A stretch of DNA of 64,000 bases from CBFHSF01 sp965661055 (GCA_965661055.1 CBFICS010000008.1:21664-85663); one strand, 5' to 3'. Numbered from the stretch's first letter, positions 34,554 to 44,877 are shown. A program made the numbers and translations. The notes: generated by a model from the sequence alone, not told the origin.

Positions 34554-37500
34554 ATGAAAAAAATAGCCGTATTACTTTTCCTTTTTATAGGAATGTTAAG
34601 TTTTGAATCAAAAGGTACCCACCTTGCGGGTGGTGAGATTACTTGGGAATGTTTGCCAAGTGGTCTTTATAAGTTTACTTTAATTGTTTACCGGGATTGT
34701 GGTACGGGAACAGCTACATTACCAACTACTTCTCAGACTTTGACAAATTCAGGGGGAGGTAATATTACCTGTAACTTTATTTCTTTAACGGATGTATCTC
34801 CTCAGTGTTATACTGGAGGTACAACTATTAGTTGCGGTTCGGTTACTTCAGGAAATGGTGCTATTGAAAGGGCTGTCTATATTAGTAATCCTGTTACTCT
34901 TTCTGGTACACCTCCGGCTGGTGGTTGGTCCTTTTCCTGGAGTAATTGTTGTAGACCAAGCTCTATTACAAACTTGTCTAACCCATCAGGTCAATCTTAT
35001 TTCTTAAGAGCAATAATGTACCCCTATAACAACGGACTTGGAATTGTAAATGCCAACCCATGTTATGATTCATCACCAACATTTTTGGAGCCACCAGCGG
35101 TTGTTACTTGTTCTGGATACAAATTTTCTTTTAATAACTTTGGGTTTGACGATCAATTAGATTCACTTTATTACGAATGGGCTACTCCATTGACTTCAAG
35201 CCTTACAGCATCTGTAAACTGGGCTGCAGGTTATAATGCAGGAAGTCCTCTGCCAAGTATTACCCAAGGAAATACAACAAACCCTTACCTGGATGGAGCA
35301 ACGGGACAAGTTCAAATGAATGTGACCTCCCCTTCAAGTGGTTCTTTCGCAACCTGTATGAAGGTTGGTGCCTATAAGTGTGGTCAAAAAATTGCCGAAG
35401 TATTTAGAGATATTCCCTTTATCCTTAAGGCTTGTCCTTCTAATGATTATTTAGGAAACTCAAATAAACCCCCTAAAACGGATTATGTTTTTGATCCTCA
35501 ATACCCTCCTTTAGTACCCATCCTTGTATCTGCTGATACTATTGGTTATTCCGTTGAAGTTTGTGCAGGTCAAACCGTACAGTTTGATGTGAACGCTTCT
35601 GACTTTAATGTCAATCAAACAGGTCCAAGTACATTTAACTTTCAAACGATTAACTTCTTTGGAGCTGGAGGTAACCTAGGAGTTGGCTATACCAGTACAA
35701 CTAACTGTAGATTCCAACCACCTTGTGCAACAATTGTACCCATTGGAGGTCAGGCAGGATATTCAAACCAATTGAATAACGATGTTAGATTTAACTGGAA
35801 CACTACTTGTGATCACTTAAATTATCAAACCAGTGTTTGTGGCGTAGGTAAGAACGTTTTTAACTACTACCTTCAAATGCGAGACAATGGATGTCCTGCG
35901 CCTTACACAAGTATTTCAAATATTCAGGTAACCGTAAATCCTAAGTTTGTTCCTGCTCCAATTATGGATACTAGCTGCTTGTCGTATGATGAGAACACGG
36001 GAATGGTAACCATTAGCTGGGATAGACCACCAACAACACCACCTTGTGAGTCTATTGATAGTGGATATGTAATTTACTATTCATCTAATATCAATGGTCC
36101 ATACGCACCTATTGACAGTATTTCAGACACCTTGGTAACCACTTACAGTTATGTGAATTCAGTTGGAGGAAATGCTTACTACTTTGTACGAGCAAAAGGA
36201 GATTGTGGATTCTATTCAGAGCCATCAGACACCCTTTCTGTAATTCAATTAAATCTTACTGCTGTACCACCAGCCCCAAATAGTAGCACTGCTGTTTTAG
36301 ATTGGAATGTTGGAAAAATTGGTGATACCACCACATACTATCAAATTTGGAGAGAAGCACCCACTGGATCTGGAAACTGGGCGATGTTAGATTCTACACA
36401 AGGAACGACTTTTTCTGATAATGTAGATATTTGTGGTTCTAACCTTACCTACCAGATTAGAGTAGGTGGAATTTGTATGTCTACCACGGTGAGTGGTTAC
36501 TTCAGTGACCAGTCCAACTTAGATACCATTTATGTAGATAGTATAAGTGTAAATAATTCTCAAACAGTTATTAGTTGGGAAGAGTCAACCTTAGGGGATG
36601 TAATTGGCTATATAGTGTTACAATACCAGCCAAGCGCTGGAGGTTGGATAGGAATAGATACGGTGCCTTTAGGGACGACTATGCCTTATACGGTTGTAGG
36701 ATCTACTCCAGATGACGCAAGTGAACTTTACAAGATTGTGTCATTAGATAGTTGCGACAATCAAAGTTCACCGTTGTTAGCAAGTCGACATAATACGATT
36801 CACTTTAGAGCACTAATAGACGCTTGTGATAATAAGGTAAGATTAAACTGGAACACCTACCAAGATTTCCCAGTAGATCGTTACGATTTAATAAAAGAAA
36901 CAACCGATGCATCAGGAAACTTTAGCTCGGTAGTACTTTATTCAGGAGGTCCAACCGACTCTACCTATGTAGACAAAAACTTGGTAAACGGATATGAGTA
37001 TTGCTACTATGTGCGAATGACCGATACGAGTGGTACGAGAACCTCTACCTCTAACATAGAGTGTTTTGATGCGATTGTAACCAGAAAATCAGCCTTTTTA
37101 TATGTAGCATCGGCTAACGTAAAAGCCAACGGAAGTGTAGAGGTAACGACTCATTTTGATGACCAAGCCGATGTAATCGGGTTTGAAGTTCAACGAGGCG
37201 ATAGTCCATCAGGTCCGTTTAGATCTCTTGGTCAAGTATCAAAACCATTGGGAACAAGTATTTTCAAATATTCTGACTTTACGGCTAATACCAGTGAGAA
37301 GACCTACTATTACCGAGTAGCACCAACCGATTCATGTGGAAACGCCGATACGGTATCCAATACAGGAAACAACATTCACTTGAAGGTATCAGCCAGAAAG
37401 GACTTAGTAAACATTTTATCCTGGACTCCATATCGTGAGTTTGGTGGAAATATTAACTACTATGAGTTATGGCGATCAGTAAACGGTAGTCCACAATTCC

Positions 37501-37964
37501 AATTGGTTACGAGTGCTATATCGGCAACAGACTCTGTTTACTATGATGACATTAGAGGAGTTGATTCAGACGGAAAATTCACCTACTATATTGTAGCTCA
37601 TGAATTAAACAACCCGCTAGGATTCACCGATAATGGAGCTCCATACACAGCTGCATCAAACCGAGTTTCATTGATTCAAGAGGCTAGAATCTTCTTACCG
37701 AAAGCATTCTTCCCACAATCAGATGTTGCAGAAATCCGAGTGTGGAAGCCAGGGAATGTATTTGCACAAGATGCATCATACTCCTTGACTATTGTAGATC
37801 GCTGGGGTAAAACTGTCTTTAAGACAAACAACCCAAATGAAGGTTGGGATGGAACTTATAGTGGAGGATATGCAGACCAGGGTGTTTATGTATTCCAGTT
37901 AAAGTACAAGTCTTTCGACGGAATAGTAAGAGAAGAAAAAGGGTTTATTACCTTACTGAAATAG
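34554..37964 (+). CDS. Large gliding-motility-type surface protein with type B T9SS sorting domain
   Basis: 1136 residues with a signal peptide (about 1-20, then KGTHLAGGEITWEC, a common start of this group). The N-terminal half is rich in Cys, Gly, Ser and Thr; the middle (about 470-1030) has several fibronectin type III-like modules (SYDENTGMVTISWDRPP, SVNNSQTVISWEES, KDLVNILSWTPYREFGGN). The last 90 residues (IFLPKAFFPQSDVAE to GFITLLK, with WDGTYSGGYADQGVYVFQLKYK) are the gliding-motility-associated type B sorting domain. It is therefore secreted by the type IX system and displayed outside, probably as an adhesin. It is monocistronic. Confidence 0.92.
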   Translation: MKKIAVLLFLFIGMLSFESKGTHLAGGEITWECLPSGLYKFTLIVYRDCGTGTATLPTTSQTLTNSGGGNITCNFISLTDVSPQCYTGGTTISCGSVTSGNGAIERAVYISNPVTLSGTPPAGGWSFSWSNCCRPSSITNLSNPSGQSYFLRAIMYPYNNGLGIVNANPCYDSSPTFLEPPAVVTCSGYKFSFNNFGFDDQLDSLYYEWATPLTSSLTASVNWAAGYNAGSPLPSITQGNTTNPYLDGATGQVQMNVTSPSSGSFATCMKVGAYKCGQKIAEVFRDIPFILKACPSNDYLGNSNKPPKTDYVFDPQYPPLVPILVSADTIGYSVEVCAGQTVQFDVNASDFNVNQTGPSTFNFQTINFFGAGGNLGVGYTSTTNCRFQPPCATIVPIGGQAGYSNQLNNDVRFNWNTTCDHLNYQTSVCGVGKNVFNYYLQMRDNGCPAPYTSISNIQVTVNPKFVPAPIMDTSCLSYDENTGMVTISWDRPPTTPPCESIDSGYVIYYSSNINGPYAPIDSISDTLVTTYSYVNSVGGNAYYFVRAKGDCGFYSEPSDTLSVIQLNLTAVPPAPNSSTAVLDWNVGKIGDTTTYYQIWREAPTGSGNWAMLDSTQGTTFSDNVDICGSNLTYQIRVGGICMSTTVSGYFSDQSNLDTIYVDSISVNNSQTVISWEESTLGDVIGYIVLQYQPSAGGWIGIDTVPLGTTMPYTVVGSTPDDASELYKIVSLDSCDNQSSPLLASRHNTIHFRALIDACDNKVRLNWNTYQDFPVDRYDLIKETTDASGNFSSVVLYSGGPTDSTYVDKNLVNGYEYCYYVRMTDTSGTRTSTSNIECFDAIVTRKSAFLYVASANVKANGSVEVTTHFDDQADVIGFEVQRGDSPSGPFRSLGQVSKPLGTSIFKYSDFTANTSEKTYYYRVAPTDSCGNADTVSNTGNNIHLKVSARKDLVNILSWTPYREFGGNINYYELWRSVNGSPQFQLVTSAISATDSVYYDDIRGVDSDGKFTYYIVAHELNNPLGFTDNGAPYTAASNRVSLIQEARIFLPKAFFPQSDVAEIRVWKPGNVFAQDASYSLTIVDRWGKTVFKTNNPNEGWDGTYSGGYADQGVYVFQLKYKSFDGIVREEKGFITLLK

Positions 37965-37983
37965 AATTTATCTATTAATTGTT

Positions 37984-38020
37984 AAAAAAAAAGCAGCTTT
38001 AACACAGCCGCCTTTTTTTA
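37984..38020 (+). terminator. Probable terminator after the surface protein gene
   Basis: A-run, imperfect AAGC-AGCT / AGC-CGCCTT stem, and a run of seven T; weaker than the others in the window. Confidence 0.45.
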
Positions 38021-38035
38021 TAATGAATGTATTTG

Positions 38036-38043
38036 TAACTTTG
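38036..38043 (+). promoter_or_regulatory. Minus-7 box of guaB
   Basis: TAACTTTG, exact match to TAnnTTTG, 32 bases before the ATG at 38076. Confidence 0.6.
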
Positions 38044-38075
38044 CACGCAATTTAATCTCAAAATTGCGCTCACTT

Positions 38076-39548
38076 ATGTCATTTAACGCATCTAAAGTTA
38101 TTGGAGAAGGCCTCACGTATGATGATCTTCTTCTAGTGCCTGCGTACTCAGAGGTATTACCTCGTACTGTAGACATTAAAACGCGCTTCACGCGAAACAT
38201 CAGTCTTAACGCCCCTTTGATTTCTGCGGCAATGGATACTGTCACCGAATCAGCCATGGCTATTGCTATTGCTCAAGACGGTGGTATTGGTGTTCTTCAT
38301 AAGAACATGACCATTGAACAACAGGCCATAGAGGTGCGTAAGGTAAAAAGAGCGGAAAGCGGAATGATCATCGATCCCGTGACTCTTAATGAATCCGCTT
38401 TGGTTTCTGACGCAAAGGCCATGATGGCCGAATACAAAATTGGTGGAATTCCAGTGGTTGATACAACCAAAAAATTGGTGGGTATTATTACCAATAGAGA
38501 TCTTAGATTTGAGAAAAATGAAGGTCGTCCGATAAGTGAAATAATGACTCGTGACGGACTAGTTACTACTGGTGAGAAAACAACTATGGAAGAAGCAGAA
38601 GTTATTTTGCAAAACCATAAAATTGAAAAACTACCAGTGGTTGATGCTAACGGATTTTTAATTGGTTTAATCACCTATAGAGATATTACAAAACTTAGAG
38701 TGAAACCGAATGCATCAAAAGATTCTTTCGGAAGACTTAGAGTTGCAGCAGCTGTTGGAGTAACTGGTGATGTATTAGAAAGAGTTGACGCCTTAGTTGA
38801 ATCTAATGTAGATGCTGTGATTATTGATACAGCACATGGTCATACCAAAGGAGTGGTAGAAGCTCTTAAAGCGGTAAAAGGTAAACATCCTAACCTAGAT
38901 GTAGTTGTCGGAAATATTGCTACAGGTGCTGCCGCTAAGTACTTAGTTGACGCGGGTGCTGATGCGGTAAAAGTAGGGATTGGTCCGGGTTCTATTTGTA
39001 CTACTCGTGTAGTAGCAGGAGTTGGAGTACCTCAAGTTTCAGCAATTATGGATGTTTATGAGGCGATTAAAGATAGTGGTGTGCCCATTATTGCTGATGG
39101 TGGAATTAGATTTACTGGAGATATTGTTAAAGCAATAGCAGCAGGTGCTGATACGGTTATGTTAGGTTCTTTGCTAGCGGGTTCAAAAGAAACGCCAGGA
39201 GATACCATTATCTATGAAGGTCGTAAGTTTAAAACGTACCGTGGAATGGGTTCTATTGAAGCCATGGAAAAAGGATCAAAGGACCGTTATTTCCAAGACG
39301 TAGAAGACGATATTAAAAAACTAGTACCAGAAGGTATTGTAGGCCGAGTTCCTTACAAGGGAGAAGTTAGTGAAGTAATTTACCAGTTTATTGGTGGATT
39401 AAGAGCTGGTATGGGATATTGTGGTGCCAAAGACATTAAAACCTTACAGCAGACAGCTCAATTTATTAGAATGTCAGCAGCTGGAATGAATGAAAGTCAC
39501 CCTCACGATGTATCTATTACACGTGAAGCACCAAATTACAGTAGATAA
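38076..39548 (+). CDS. guaB: IMP dehydrogenase
   Basis: Oxidises IMP to XMP with NAD, the committed step to GMP; 490 residues. Catalytic barrel with GEGLTYDDLLLVPAYSEVLPR at the start, two CBS regulatory domains inserted at about 95-205, the IMP-binding active-site loop GPGSICTTRVVAGVGVPQ with the catalytic Cys, and the mobile flap region (YRGMGSIEAM). The ATG at 38076 is used rather than the TTG at 38064 as it begins the conserved MSFNASKVIGEG stretch. Strong promoter and terminator flank it; the periplasmic chaperone genes follow in the same direction. Confidence 0.97.
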   Translation: MSFNASKVIGEGLTYDDLLLVPAYSEVLPRTVDIKTRFTRNISLNAPLISAAMDTVTESAMAIAIAQDGGIGVLHKNMTIEQQAIEVRKVKRAESGMIIDPVTLNESALVSDAKAMMAEYKIGGIPVVDTTKKLVGIITNRDLRFEKNEGRPISEIMTRDGLVTTGEKTTMEEAEVILQNHKIEKLPVVDANGFLIGLITYRDITKLRVKPNASKDSFGRLRVAAAVGVTGDVLERVDALVESNVDAVIIDTAHGHTKGVVEALKAVKGKHPNLDVVVGNIATGAAAKYLVDAGADAVKVGIGPGSICTTRVVAGVGVPQVSAIMDVYEAIKDSGVPIIADGGIRFTGDIVKAIAAGADTVMLGSLLAGSKETPGDTIIYEGRKFKTYRGMGSIEAMEKGSKDRYFQDVEDDIKKLVPEGIVGRVPYKGEVSEVIYQFIGGLRAGMGYCGAKDIKTLQQTAQFIRMSAAGMNESHPHDVSITREAPNYSR

Positions 39549-39570
39549 TAATTATTATTCATAGAATTAA

Positions 39571-39597
39571 GGTGAGGTTTTCCTCACCTTTTTTTTT
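39571..39597 (+). terminator. Terminator after guaB
   Basis: GGTGAGG / CCTCACC stem with a TTTT loop and nine T. Confidence 0.85.
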
Positions 39598-39733
39598 GAA
39601 AAATTTTAACAAAAAGAACCTTCTTATAATTCCTGATTTTCGCACTATTATTCATAAATTCACCCGCTTTATGTAAAATGTTGGTTGCGATGGCAACTAC
39701 TAATTTTTATAGTAATACTCTAAAAGAGAATAA

Positions 39734-41686
39734 ATGAAAAGGTTACTGTTTTCCGTTTTATCGCTCATTACAGCACTTTCTGTGTCTGCACAACAATCGC
39801 AAGAAGTTTTAATGACTATTAATGATCATCCAGTTTATGTAGATGAGTTTCTTGCCGTTTATAATAAGAATAGAGATGTAGGTAAAGATATTGATCCAAA
39901 AACGCCGGAAGAATACCTTGAACTCTATATAAACTATAAGTTGAAAGTAGAAGAGGCAATGGCATTGGGCTATGATACCATGCCTTCTTTTCAAAGAGAA
40001 TTTGCAAATTATCGCTCTCAAATTGCAAAACCTTACCTAACCGACAAAAGGGAAAAGGAAGTTGTGATGGAAGAGGCATACCAAAGAATGAAGTATGACG
40101 TAAGAGCTTCTCATATTATGAAGGATTTGTCTAACACGGCAAAACCAGAAGACACCTTACGAGTATACAATGAAATGCTTGCCTTGAGAAAATCTATCAT
40201 TGATGGCAAAACAACTTTTGAAAAAGTTGCTGAAGAAGTAAGTACCGATACTTATTCAAAAGTAAGAGGAGGAGACCTAGGATATTTCACTGTGTTCAAT
40301 ATGGTTTACCCGTTTGAAACTGCAGCCTATGAAACGGAAGTCGGTGAAATAAGTATGCCGATTAGAACTCAATATGGCTATCATATTGTAAAAACAACTT
40401 ACAAAAGACCTTCTAAAGGAAAAATAAAAATTTCACACATTTTAATTTCCGAAAAGCCTAAAACGAATATTGAGCTTCAAAAGGAAAAGAAAAGTCAAAT
40501 TGAAGAAATCTATTCTCAACTAGAAGCTGGCTCTGATTTTGCTGAATTGGCAAAAAAATACTCAGAGGATAAAACTTCTGCTGCCAACGGGGGTGAACTT
40601 ATTCCTATCGGTACAGGTGATATGATTGACGAATTTGAAGAGGTAGCCTTTTCATTAAAAAATCCAGGTGAATACAGTAAACCTTTTAAAACCAGAATGG
40701 GCTGGCATATTGTTAAGCTTGATGCGGTGTTAGGTGTCCCTACTTTTGAAGAAGCAAAGGCTGACATTGAAAAGAAAATGAAAGGTGATGACAGAGAGCT
40801 AAGAACTCAAAAATCATTTATTGCCAAGCTAAAGAAGGAGTACGATTTTTCAGTTAATGAAAGAAACTACAAAAAGCTCCTTAAGAAAATTGATAATTCC
40901 TATTTAAACGCAGATTGGGATCCCGCGGAAGCGGTAAAAATGGATAAGGAGTTGTTTGAAGCAAATGACACAGAATTTACTCAAGGTGAATTCGCGAAAT
41001 ACCTAAATAGATACCAAAGAAGAGTTACCAAACCGGTAACTGTAGATGTTGTCGTGAAAGATCACTTTAACAATTACGTCGACAAAATTCTTATCGATAT
41101 TGAGGATAAGAACCTTGCTAATAAGTATCCTGAATTTAGATACTTAGTTAATGAATACAGAGATGGTATTTTACTTTTTGATTTAACAGATAAAATGGTT
41201 TGGACAAAGGCAATGGAGGATACTACCGGTTTGGAAGAATACTTTAAAGCTCACCAATCAGAGTTTCAATGGGAGAATAGAGTTGATGTAATAATCTTTA
41301 AGGCAAAAGACGAAAAACTGGCGAAGAAAGTGGTTAAAGGCCTTAAAAAAGGTGAAGATCCTACAAAACTGAATTCTTCACTAAATAACAATAATGCCTT
41401 AAACCTAAAGTTAGACTCTGCGCTTGTAAGTAAAGGTATGATGCCAGAAATTGATGCTTTAGATTGGAAGGAAGGGATTACTACTCGTGAACTAGAAGAC
41501 GGTAGGGTAGCTGTTTACCAAATCAGAAAGGTTTTAGAGGCTGGTCCTAAGTCTTTAGATGAAGCAAAGGGACTTGCCATTGCAGGTTATCAGAAAGAGT
41601 TGGAAGCAAAGTGGATTGAAGAGCTACGAGCAAAATATCCAGTTTCTGTCAATAAAGAGGTTTTTAATACCATCATTGAAAAGTAA
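39734..41686 (+). CDS. Periplasmic peptidyl-prolyl isomerase with two PpiC domains
   Basis: 650 residues with a signal peptide (about 1-19, VSAQQ). Two parvulin (rotamase) domains are seen: about 120-225 (VRASHIMKDLS, GGDLGYFTVFNMVYPFETAAYE, YGYHIVKTTY) and about 232-335 (IKISHILISEKP, SAANGGELIPIGTGDMIDEFEEVAF, MGWHIVKLD). It acts as a chaperone for outer-membrane proteins crossing the periplasm. It is first in a three-gene set: the lipoprotein gene follows with no gap, then surA. This arrangement behind guaB is common in Bacteroidota. Confidence 0.92.
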   Translation: MKRLLFSVLSLITALSVSAQQSQEVLMTINDHPVYVDEFLAVYNKNRDVGKDIDPKTPEEYLELYINYKLKVEEAMALGYDTMPSFQREFANYRSQIAKPYLTDKREKEVVMEEAYQRMKYDVRASHIMKDLSNTAKPEDTLRVYNEMLALRKSIIDGKTTFEKVAEEVSTDTYSKVRGGDLGYFTVFNMVYPFETAAYETEVGEISMPIRTQYGYHIVKTTYKRPSKGKIKISHILISEKPKTNIELQKEKKSQIEEIYSQLEAGSDFAELAKKYSEDKTSAANGGELIPIGTGDMIDEFEEVAFSLKNPGEYSKPFKTRMGWHIVKLDAVLGVPTFEEAKADIEKKMKGDDRELRTQKSFIAKLKKEYDFSVNERNYKKLLKKIDNSYLNADWDPAEAVKMDKELFEANDTEFTQGEFAKYLNRYQRRVTKPVTVDVVVKDHFNNYVDKILIDIEDKNLANKYPEFRYLVNEYRDGILLFDLTDKMVWTKAMEDTTGLEEYFKAHQSEFQWENRVDVIIFKAKDEKLAKKVVKGLKKGEDPTKLNSSLNNNNALNLKLDSALVSKGMMPEIDALDWKEGITTRELEDGRVAVYQIRKVLEAGPKSLDEAKGLAIAGYQKELEAKWIEELRAKYPVSVNKEVFNTIIEK

Positions 41687-42532
41687 ATGCAGGTACTGCC
41701 TAAAATAGGTTTCGCTTTAGGGTTTCTTTCTTTGTTCTCTTGCTCTTTTGAGGAGGACGAAGTAGAGAAGGTGGCAAGGGTGTATGACAATTACCTTACG
41801 GCTGAAGAGGTGAACGATTTGTTGCCTAACGATATCTCACCTGAAGACAGCGCCATGCTGGTTAATCAATACATAAATGCCTGGGCAAAAGAACAGATCC
41901 TAGTAGCAAAGGCCCAATATAATTTAGGTGATAAACAAGAAGATCTTGAAGTATTGGTTACCCAATATCGTAAAGACTTACTTAAACACAGATATGAACA
42001 ACTTTACATAAACCAGCATCTGGATACTTCTATATCTAATGAAGAAATTGTTGAGTATTATGAAAAGAACAAATCTAACTTTGAATTAAAAGAGAATATT
42101 CTCAAAGCAAAGTTTATTGTAGTAAATAATCAAGTATCTGATTTAAAGGAACTTGAAAAGAGATTCAAAAAAGATAAACCTGAAGATGAAGAATGGATTT
42201 TTGGGTTTGTGACGCAATTCGCGACTCAGTATAACATTGTTGATACTTCTTGGATTCGCTTTAATGATTTAGCAAGACAGATACCTCTTCAAACCAATAA
42301 TCAGAGTGACTTCTTAAATCGCAACAAGTTTGTAACCTTCTCAGATTCACTCCAGACTTATTTCTTGTTAATTTCAGAATATAAAGTGGAGGAAGACGTT
42401 TCTCCTTTACCCTACGTAAAAAACACAATAAAGAGCATAATCTTAAACCAAAGAAAATTAGCCCTTTTGGCTACTATGGAAGAAAGGCTCGTAGAAGATG
42501 CATATGAAAAAAGAGATTTTGAAATTTACTAG
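41687..42532 (+). CDS. SurA-like lipoprotein lacking a recognisable rotamase domain
   Basis: 281 residues. A lipobox (FLSLFSCSF, Cys at 19) indicates a lipoprotein. The region YDNYLTAEEVNDLLPNDISPEDSAMLVNQYINAWAKEQIL resembles the SurA N-terminal chaperone segment, and SNEEIVEYYEKNKSNFEL the spacer helix, but the parvulin signature (HI-L, GG-LG, GYHI) is absent. It is likely a chaperone-only member of the set. Its start follows the stop of the previous gene without a gap, and its end overlaps surA by 29 bases, so all three are coupled. Confidence 0.75.
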   Translation: MQVLPKIGFALGFLSLFSCSFEEDEVEKVARVYDNYLTAEEVNDLLPNDISPEDSAMLVNQYINAWAKEQILVAKAQYNLGDKQEDLEVLVTQYRKDLLKHRYEQLYINQHLDTSISNEEIVEYYEKNKSNFELKENILKAKFIVVNNQVSDLKELEKRFKKDKPEDEEWIFGFVTQFATQYNIVDTSWIRFNDLARQIPLQTNNQSDFLNRNKFVTFSDSLQTYFLLISEYKVEEDVSPLPYVKNTIKSIILNQRKLALLATMEERLVEDAYEKRDFEIY

Positions 42533-43868
42533 TGCGCTAGTTGCTGTTCTTTTCTCCACCTTATCCTTTGGCCAACCGCAAGTAATTGATGGTGTTGTAG
42601 CGGTAATTGGACAAGAAATTATATTGAAATCAGAAGTAGAACAACAGCATGAAAGCTTTGTGATGCAAGGTGGTGAAGCTGCAAAAATTACTATCTGCAA
42701 GGTTTTTGAAGATATGTTAATTGAAAAATTGCTGATTCACCATGCAGAACTTGATTCTATTGTAGTTAGTGAAGAAGAGATAGAAAGTAATATGGATAGG
42801 CGTTTGGACCAATTGGTATATCAGATTGGATCTAAAGAAAAGCTTGAAGAGTATTACAAAAAGTCTATGGTTGAGATCAAGGAAGAAATGAGACCTTTTA
42901 TGAGGAATCAAATGACGGCTCAGAGAATGCAAGGTCATATTACTGCAGATATTAAGGTTACTCCTTCAGAAATTCAAGCATTTTTTAATAGCCTTCCACA
43001 AGACTCTCTGCCTCTAATCAATACGGAAGTTGAGCTCTCGCAAATCGTTAAGTTTCCTGAGGTAGGTCCTGAGGCAGAATTAGAGGCAGTTGAAAAACTC
43101 AATAAACTAAAAGAAAGAATAGAAGGGGGTACCAGCTTCTCTACTATGGCTATTTTATATTCTGAAGATCCAGGGTCAGCCAAAAATGGTGGAGAATACA
43201 AGGGGATAAAACGCGGTCAGTTCGTAAAAGAATTTGAGGCGGTTGCCTTCAACCTTCAAATAGGTGATGTTTCAGAACCTTTTAAGAGTGAGTTTGGTTA
43301 CCATATTGTACAAGTTCAAGCCAAAAGAGGTGAGGAGTTAGACTTGAGACATATTTTAATTAAGCCGAAGATTAGTGAAGCAAATCTTCAAGAAGCAAAG
43401 GCCTTGCTAGATTCTTTGAGAAGAAGTATTAACGACGGACTGATAACCTTTGAAGAGGCTGCAAAAGAGTTTTCTGACGATAAAGAATCTAGGTATAACG
43501 GGGGGACTCTTGTAAACCTAAACACAGGCGATACCAAGTGGGAAATTAACCAGTTGGAAAGATCAATGTTTCTTACCATTGAAAAGCTTGAACGTGGTCA
43601 AGTTTCAGAATCTAAGTTCTTTAGAAAACCTGATGGCAAAGAAGGCTACAGGTTGGTAAAATTAGACGACAGAATTGAACCGCATAAGGCTAACATTAGA
43701 GATGATTATACCAAAATTCAAACTTTTGCCCTAAATCAAAAACAGGGTAAGGTTATGAAAGAGTGGGTTGAAGAAAAAATCAACGAATCATATGTGAAAA
43801 TAAATAATGATTATTTTTCATGTGAATTTCAAAATAACTGGCTAAAAGAATCAACAACCAATGAGTGA
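42504..43868 (+). CDS. surA: Periplasmic chaperone SurA
   Basis: 454 residues from the ATG at 42504 (an ATG two codons earlier is also possible). Signal peptide (about 1-23), the SurA N-terminal domain starting VIDGVVAVIGQEIILKSEVEQQ, then two parvulin domains (about 170-275 and 275-390; SQIVKFP, AKNGGEYKGIKRGQFVKEFEAVAF, FGYHIVQVQAK; LRHILIKP). It escorts beta-barrel proteins to the BAM complex. The TGA stop overlaps the moxR start by eight bases; this is the only gene in the window whose TGA has no near in-frame backup stop. Confidence 0.93.
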   Translation: MKKEILKFTSALVAVLFSTLSFGQPQVIDGVVAVIGQEIILKSEVEQQHESFVMQGGEAAKITICKVFEDMLIEKLLIHHAELDSIVVSEEEIESNMDRRLDQLVYQIGSKEKLEEYYKKSMVEIKEEMRPFMRNQMTAQRMQGHITADIKVTPSEIQAFFNSLPQDSLPLINTEVELSQIVKFPEVGPEAELEAVEKLNKLKERIEGGTSFSTMAILYSEDPGSAKNGGEYKGIKRGQFVKEFEAVAFNLQIGDVSEPFKSEFGYHIVQVQAKRGEELDLRHILIKPKISEANLQEAKALLDSLRRSINDGLITFEEAAKEFSDDKESRYNGGTLVNLNTGDTKWEINQLERSMFLTIEKLERGQVSESKFFRKPDGKEGYRLVKLDDRIEPHKANIRDDYTKIQTFALNQKQGKVMKEWVEEKINESYVKINNDYFSCEFQNNWLKESTTNE

Positions 43869-44814
43869 TGTAAAAGCTATTGACCAATTAGTGGTTCAAC
43901 AAGAGGCACTAAAAAAAGAGATAGGAAAAGTAATTGTAGGACAAGAAGATGCTGTTGAAAAAGTTATTCTTTCTATTTTTTGTAAAGGTCATGCTTTACT
44001 TGTCGGTGTTCCAGGGTTAGCAAAAACTCTTCTGGTAAACTCTATTGCTGAAGCCCTTGGGTTGTCATTTAATAGAATTCAGTTTACGCCTGACCTGATG
44101 CCTAGTGATATTGTGGGTTCAGAAATTTTAAATGAAAACAGAAAGTTTACGTTTGTCAAAGGACCTTTGTTTGCCAATATCGTATTAGCTGATGAAATTA
44201 ATAGGACGCCTCCTAAAACTCAATCGGCACTATTAGAAGCCATGCAAGAAAAGTCTGTGACGGCTGCAGGACATACTTATAAGCTAGACGAACCATTTTT
44301 TGTTTTAGCAACTCAAAACCCCATTGAACAAGAAGGTACTTATCCTTTGCCAGAGGCACAGTTAGACCGCTTTATGTTTAATATCAAAGTTGATTATCCA
44401 ACCTTTGAAGAAGAAGTAGAAATTGTAAAACGAACTACGGGATCTACTTCTGATAAAATATCAAATATTCTTACCGCCCAAGAAATTATTGAAATTCAAG
44501 CGTTGATTCGACGAATTCCTGTAACTGATCACGTGTTTAACTATGCCGTTAGCTTGGTAAATAAAACTAGACCTAACAGTAAAATGGCCACGGAATTGGT
44601 GAATGAATTTGTGAGCTGGGGGGCGGGTCCAAGAGCTTCTCAAAATCTAATTTTAGCCGCTAAAGCTCATTCGGTCATTAAAGGAAAGTACACTCCTGAT
44701 GAGGAGGATGTGCGTGCGGTGGCATTTGATATTTTGCGCCATAGGGTGGTGAGAAATTACAAAGCTGAAGCCGAAGGTGTAACCATTGAAAAGATTGTTT
44801 CTAGTCTTTTTTAA
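43861..44814 (+). CDS. MoxR family AAA+ ATPase
   Basis: 317 residues: Walker A HALLVGVPGLAKTLLVNSIAEAL, Walker B NIVLADEINRTPPKTQSALLEAMQE, sensor 1 FFVLATQNPIEQEGTYPLPEAQLDRFMFN and the C-terminal lid (GPRASQNLILAAKAHSVIKGK). MoxR ATPases act as chaperones that insert metals or mature complexes, usually with DUF58/vWA partners. No such gene follows here; the DUF58 gene of the window is at 17014. It overlaps surA by eight bases. Confidence 0.93.
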   Translation: MSDVKAIDQLVVQQEALKKEIGKVIVGQEDAVEKVILSIFCKGHALLVGVPGLAKTLLVNSIAEALGLSFNRIQFTPDLMPSDIVGSEILNENRKFTFVKGPLFANIVLADEINRTPPKTQSALLEAMQEKSVTAAGHTYKLDEPFFVLATQNPIEQEGTYPLPEAQLDRFMFNIKVDYPTFEEEVEIVKRTTGSTSDKISNILTAQEIIEIQALIRRIPVTDHVFNYAVSLVNKTRPNSKMATELVNEFVSWGAGPRASQNLILAAKAHSVIKGKYTPDEEDVRAVAFDILRHRVVRNYKAEAEGVTIEKIVSSLF

Positions 44815-44863
44815 TAGGTCGTTAAAATCCTGTTAAGTCCTAATTTTATTGGGTTCCAAGTCC

Positions 44864-44871
44864 TACATTTG
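44864..44871 (+). promoter_or_regulatory. Minus-7 box of the sensor kinase gene, next to the ATG
   Basis: TACATTTG, exact consensus, six bases before the ATG at 44878; predicts a leaderless transcript of the two-component operon. Confidence 0.6.
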
Positions 44872-44877
44872 TAAATA

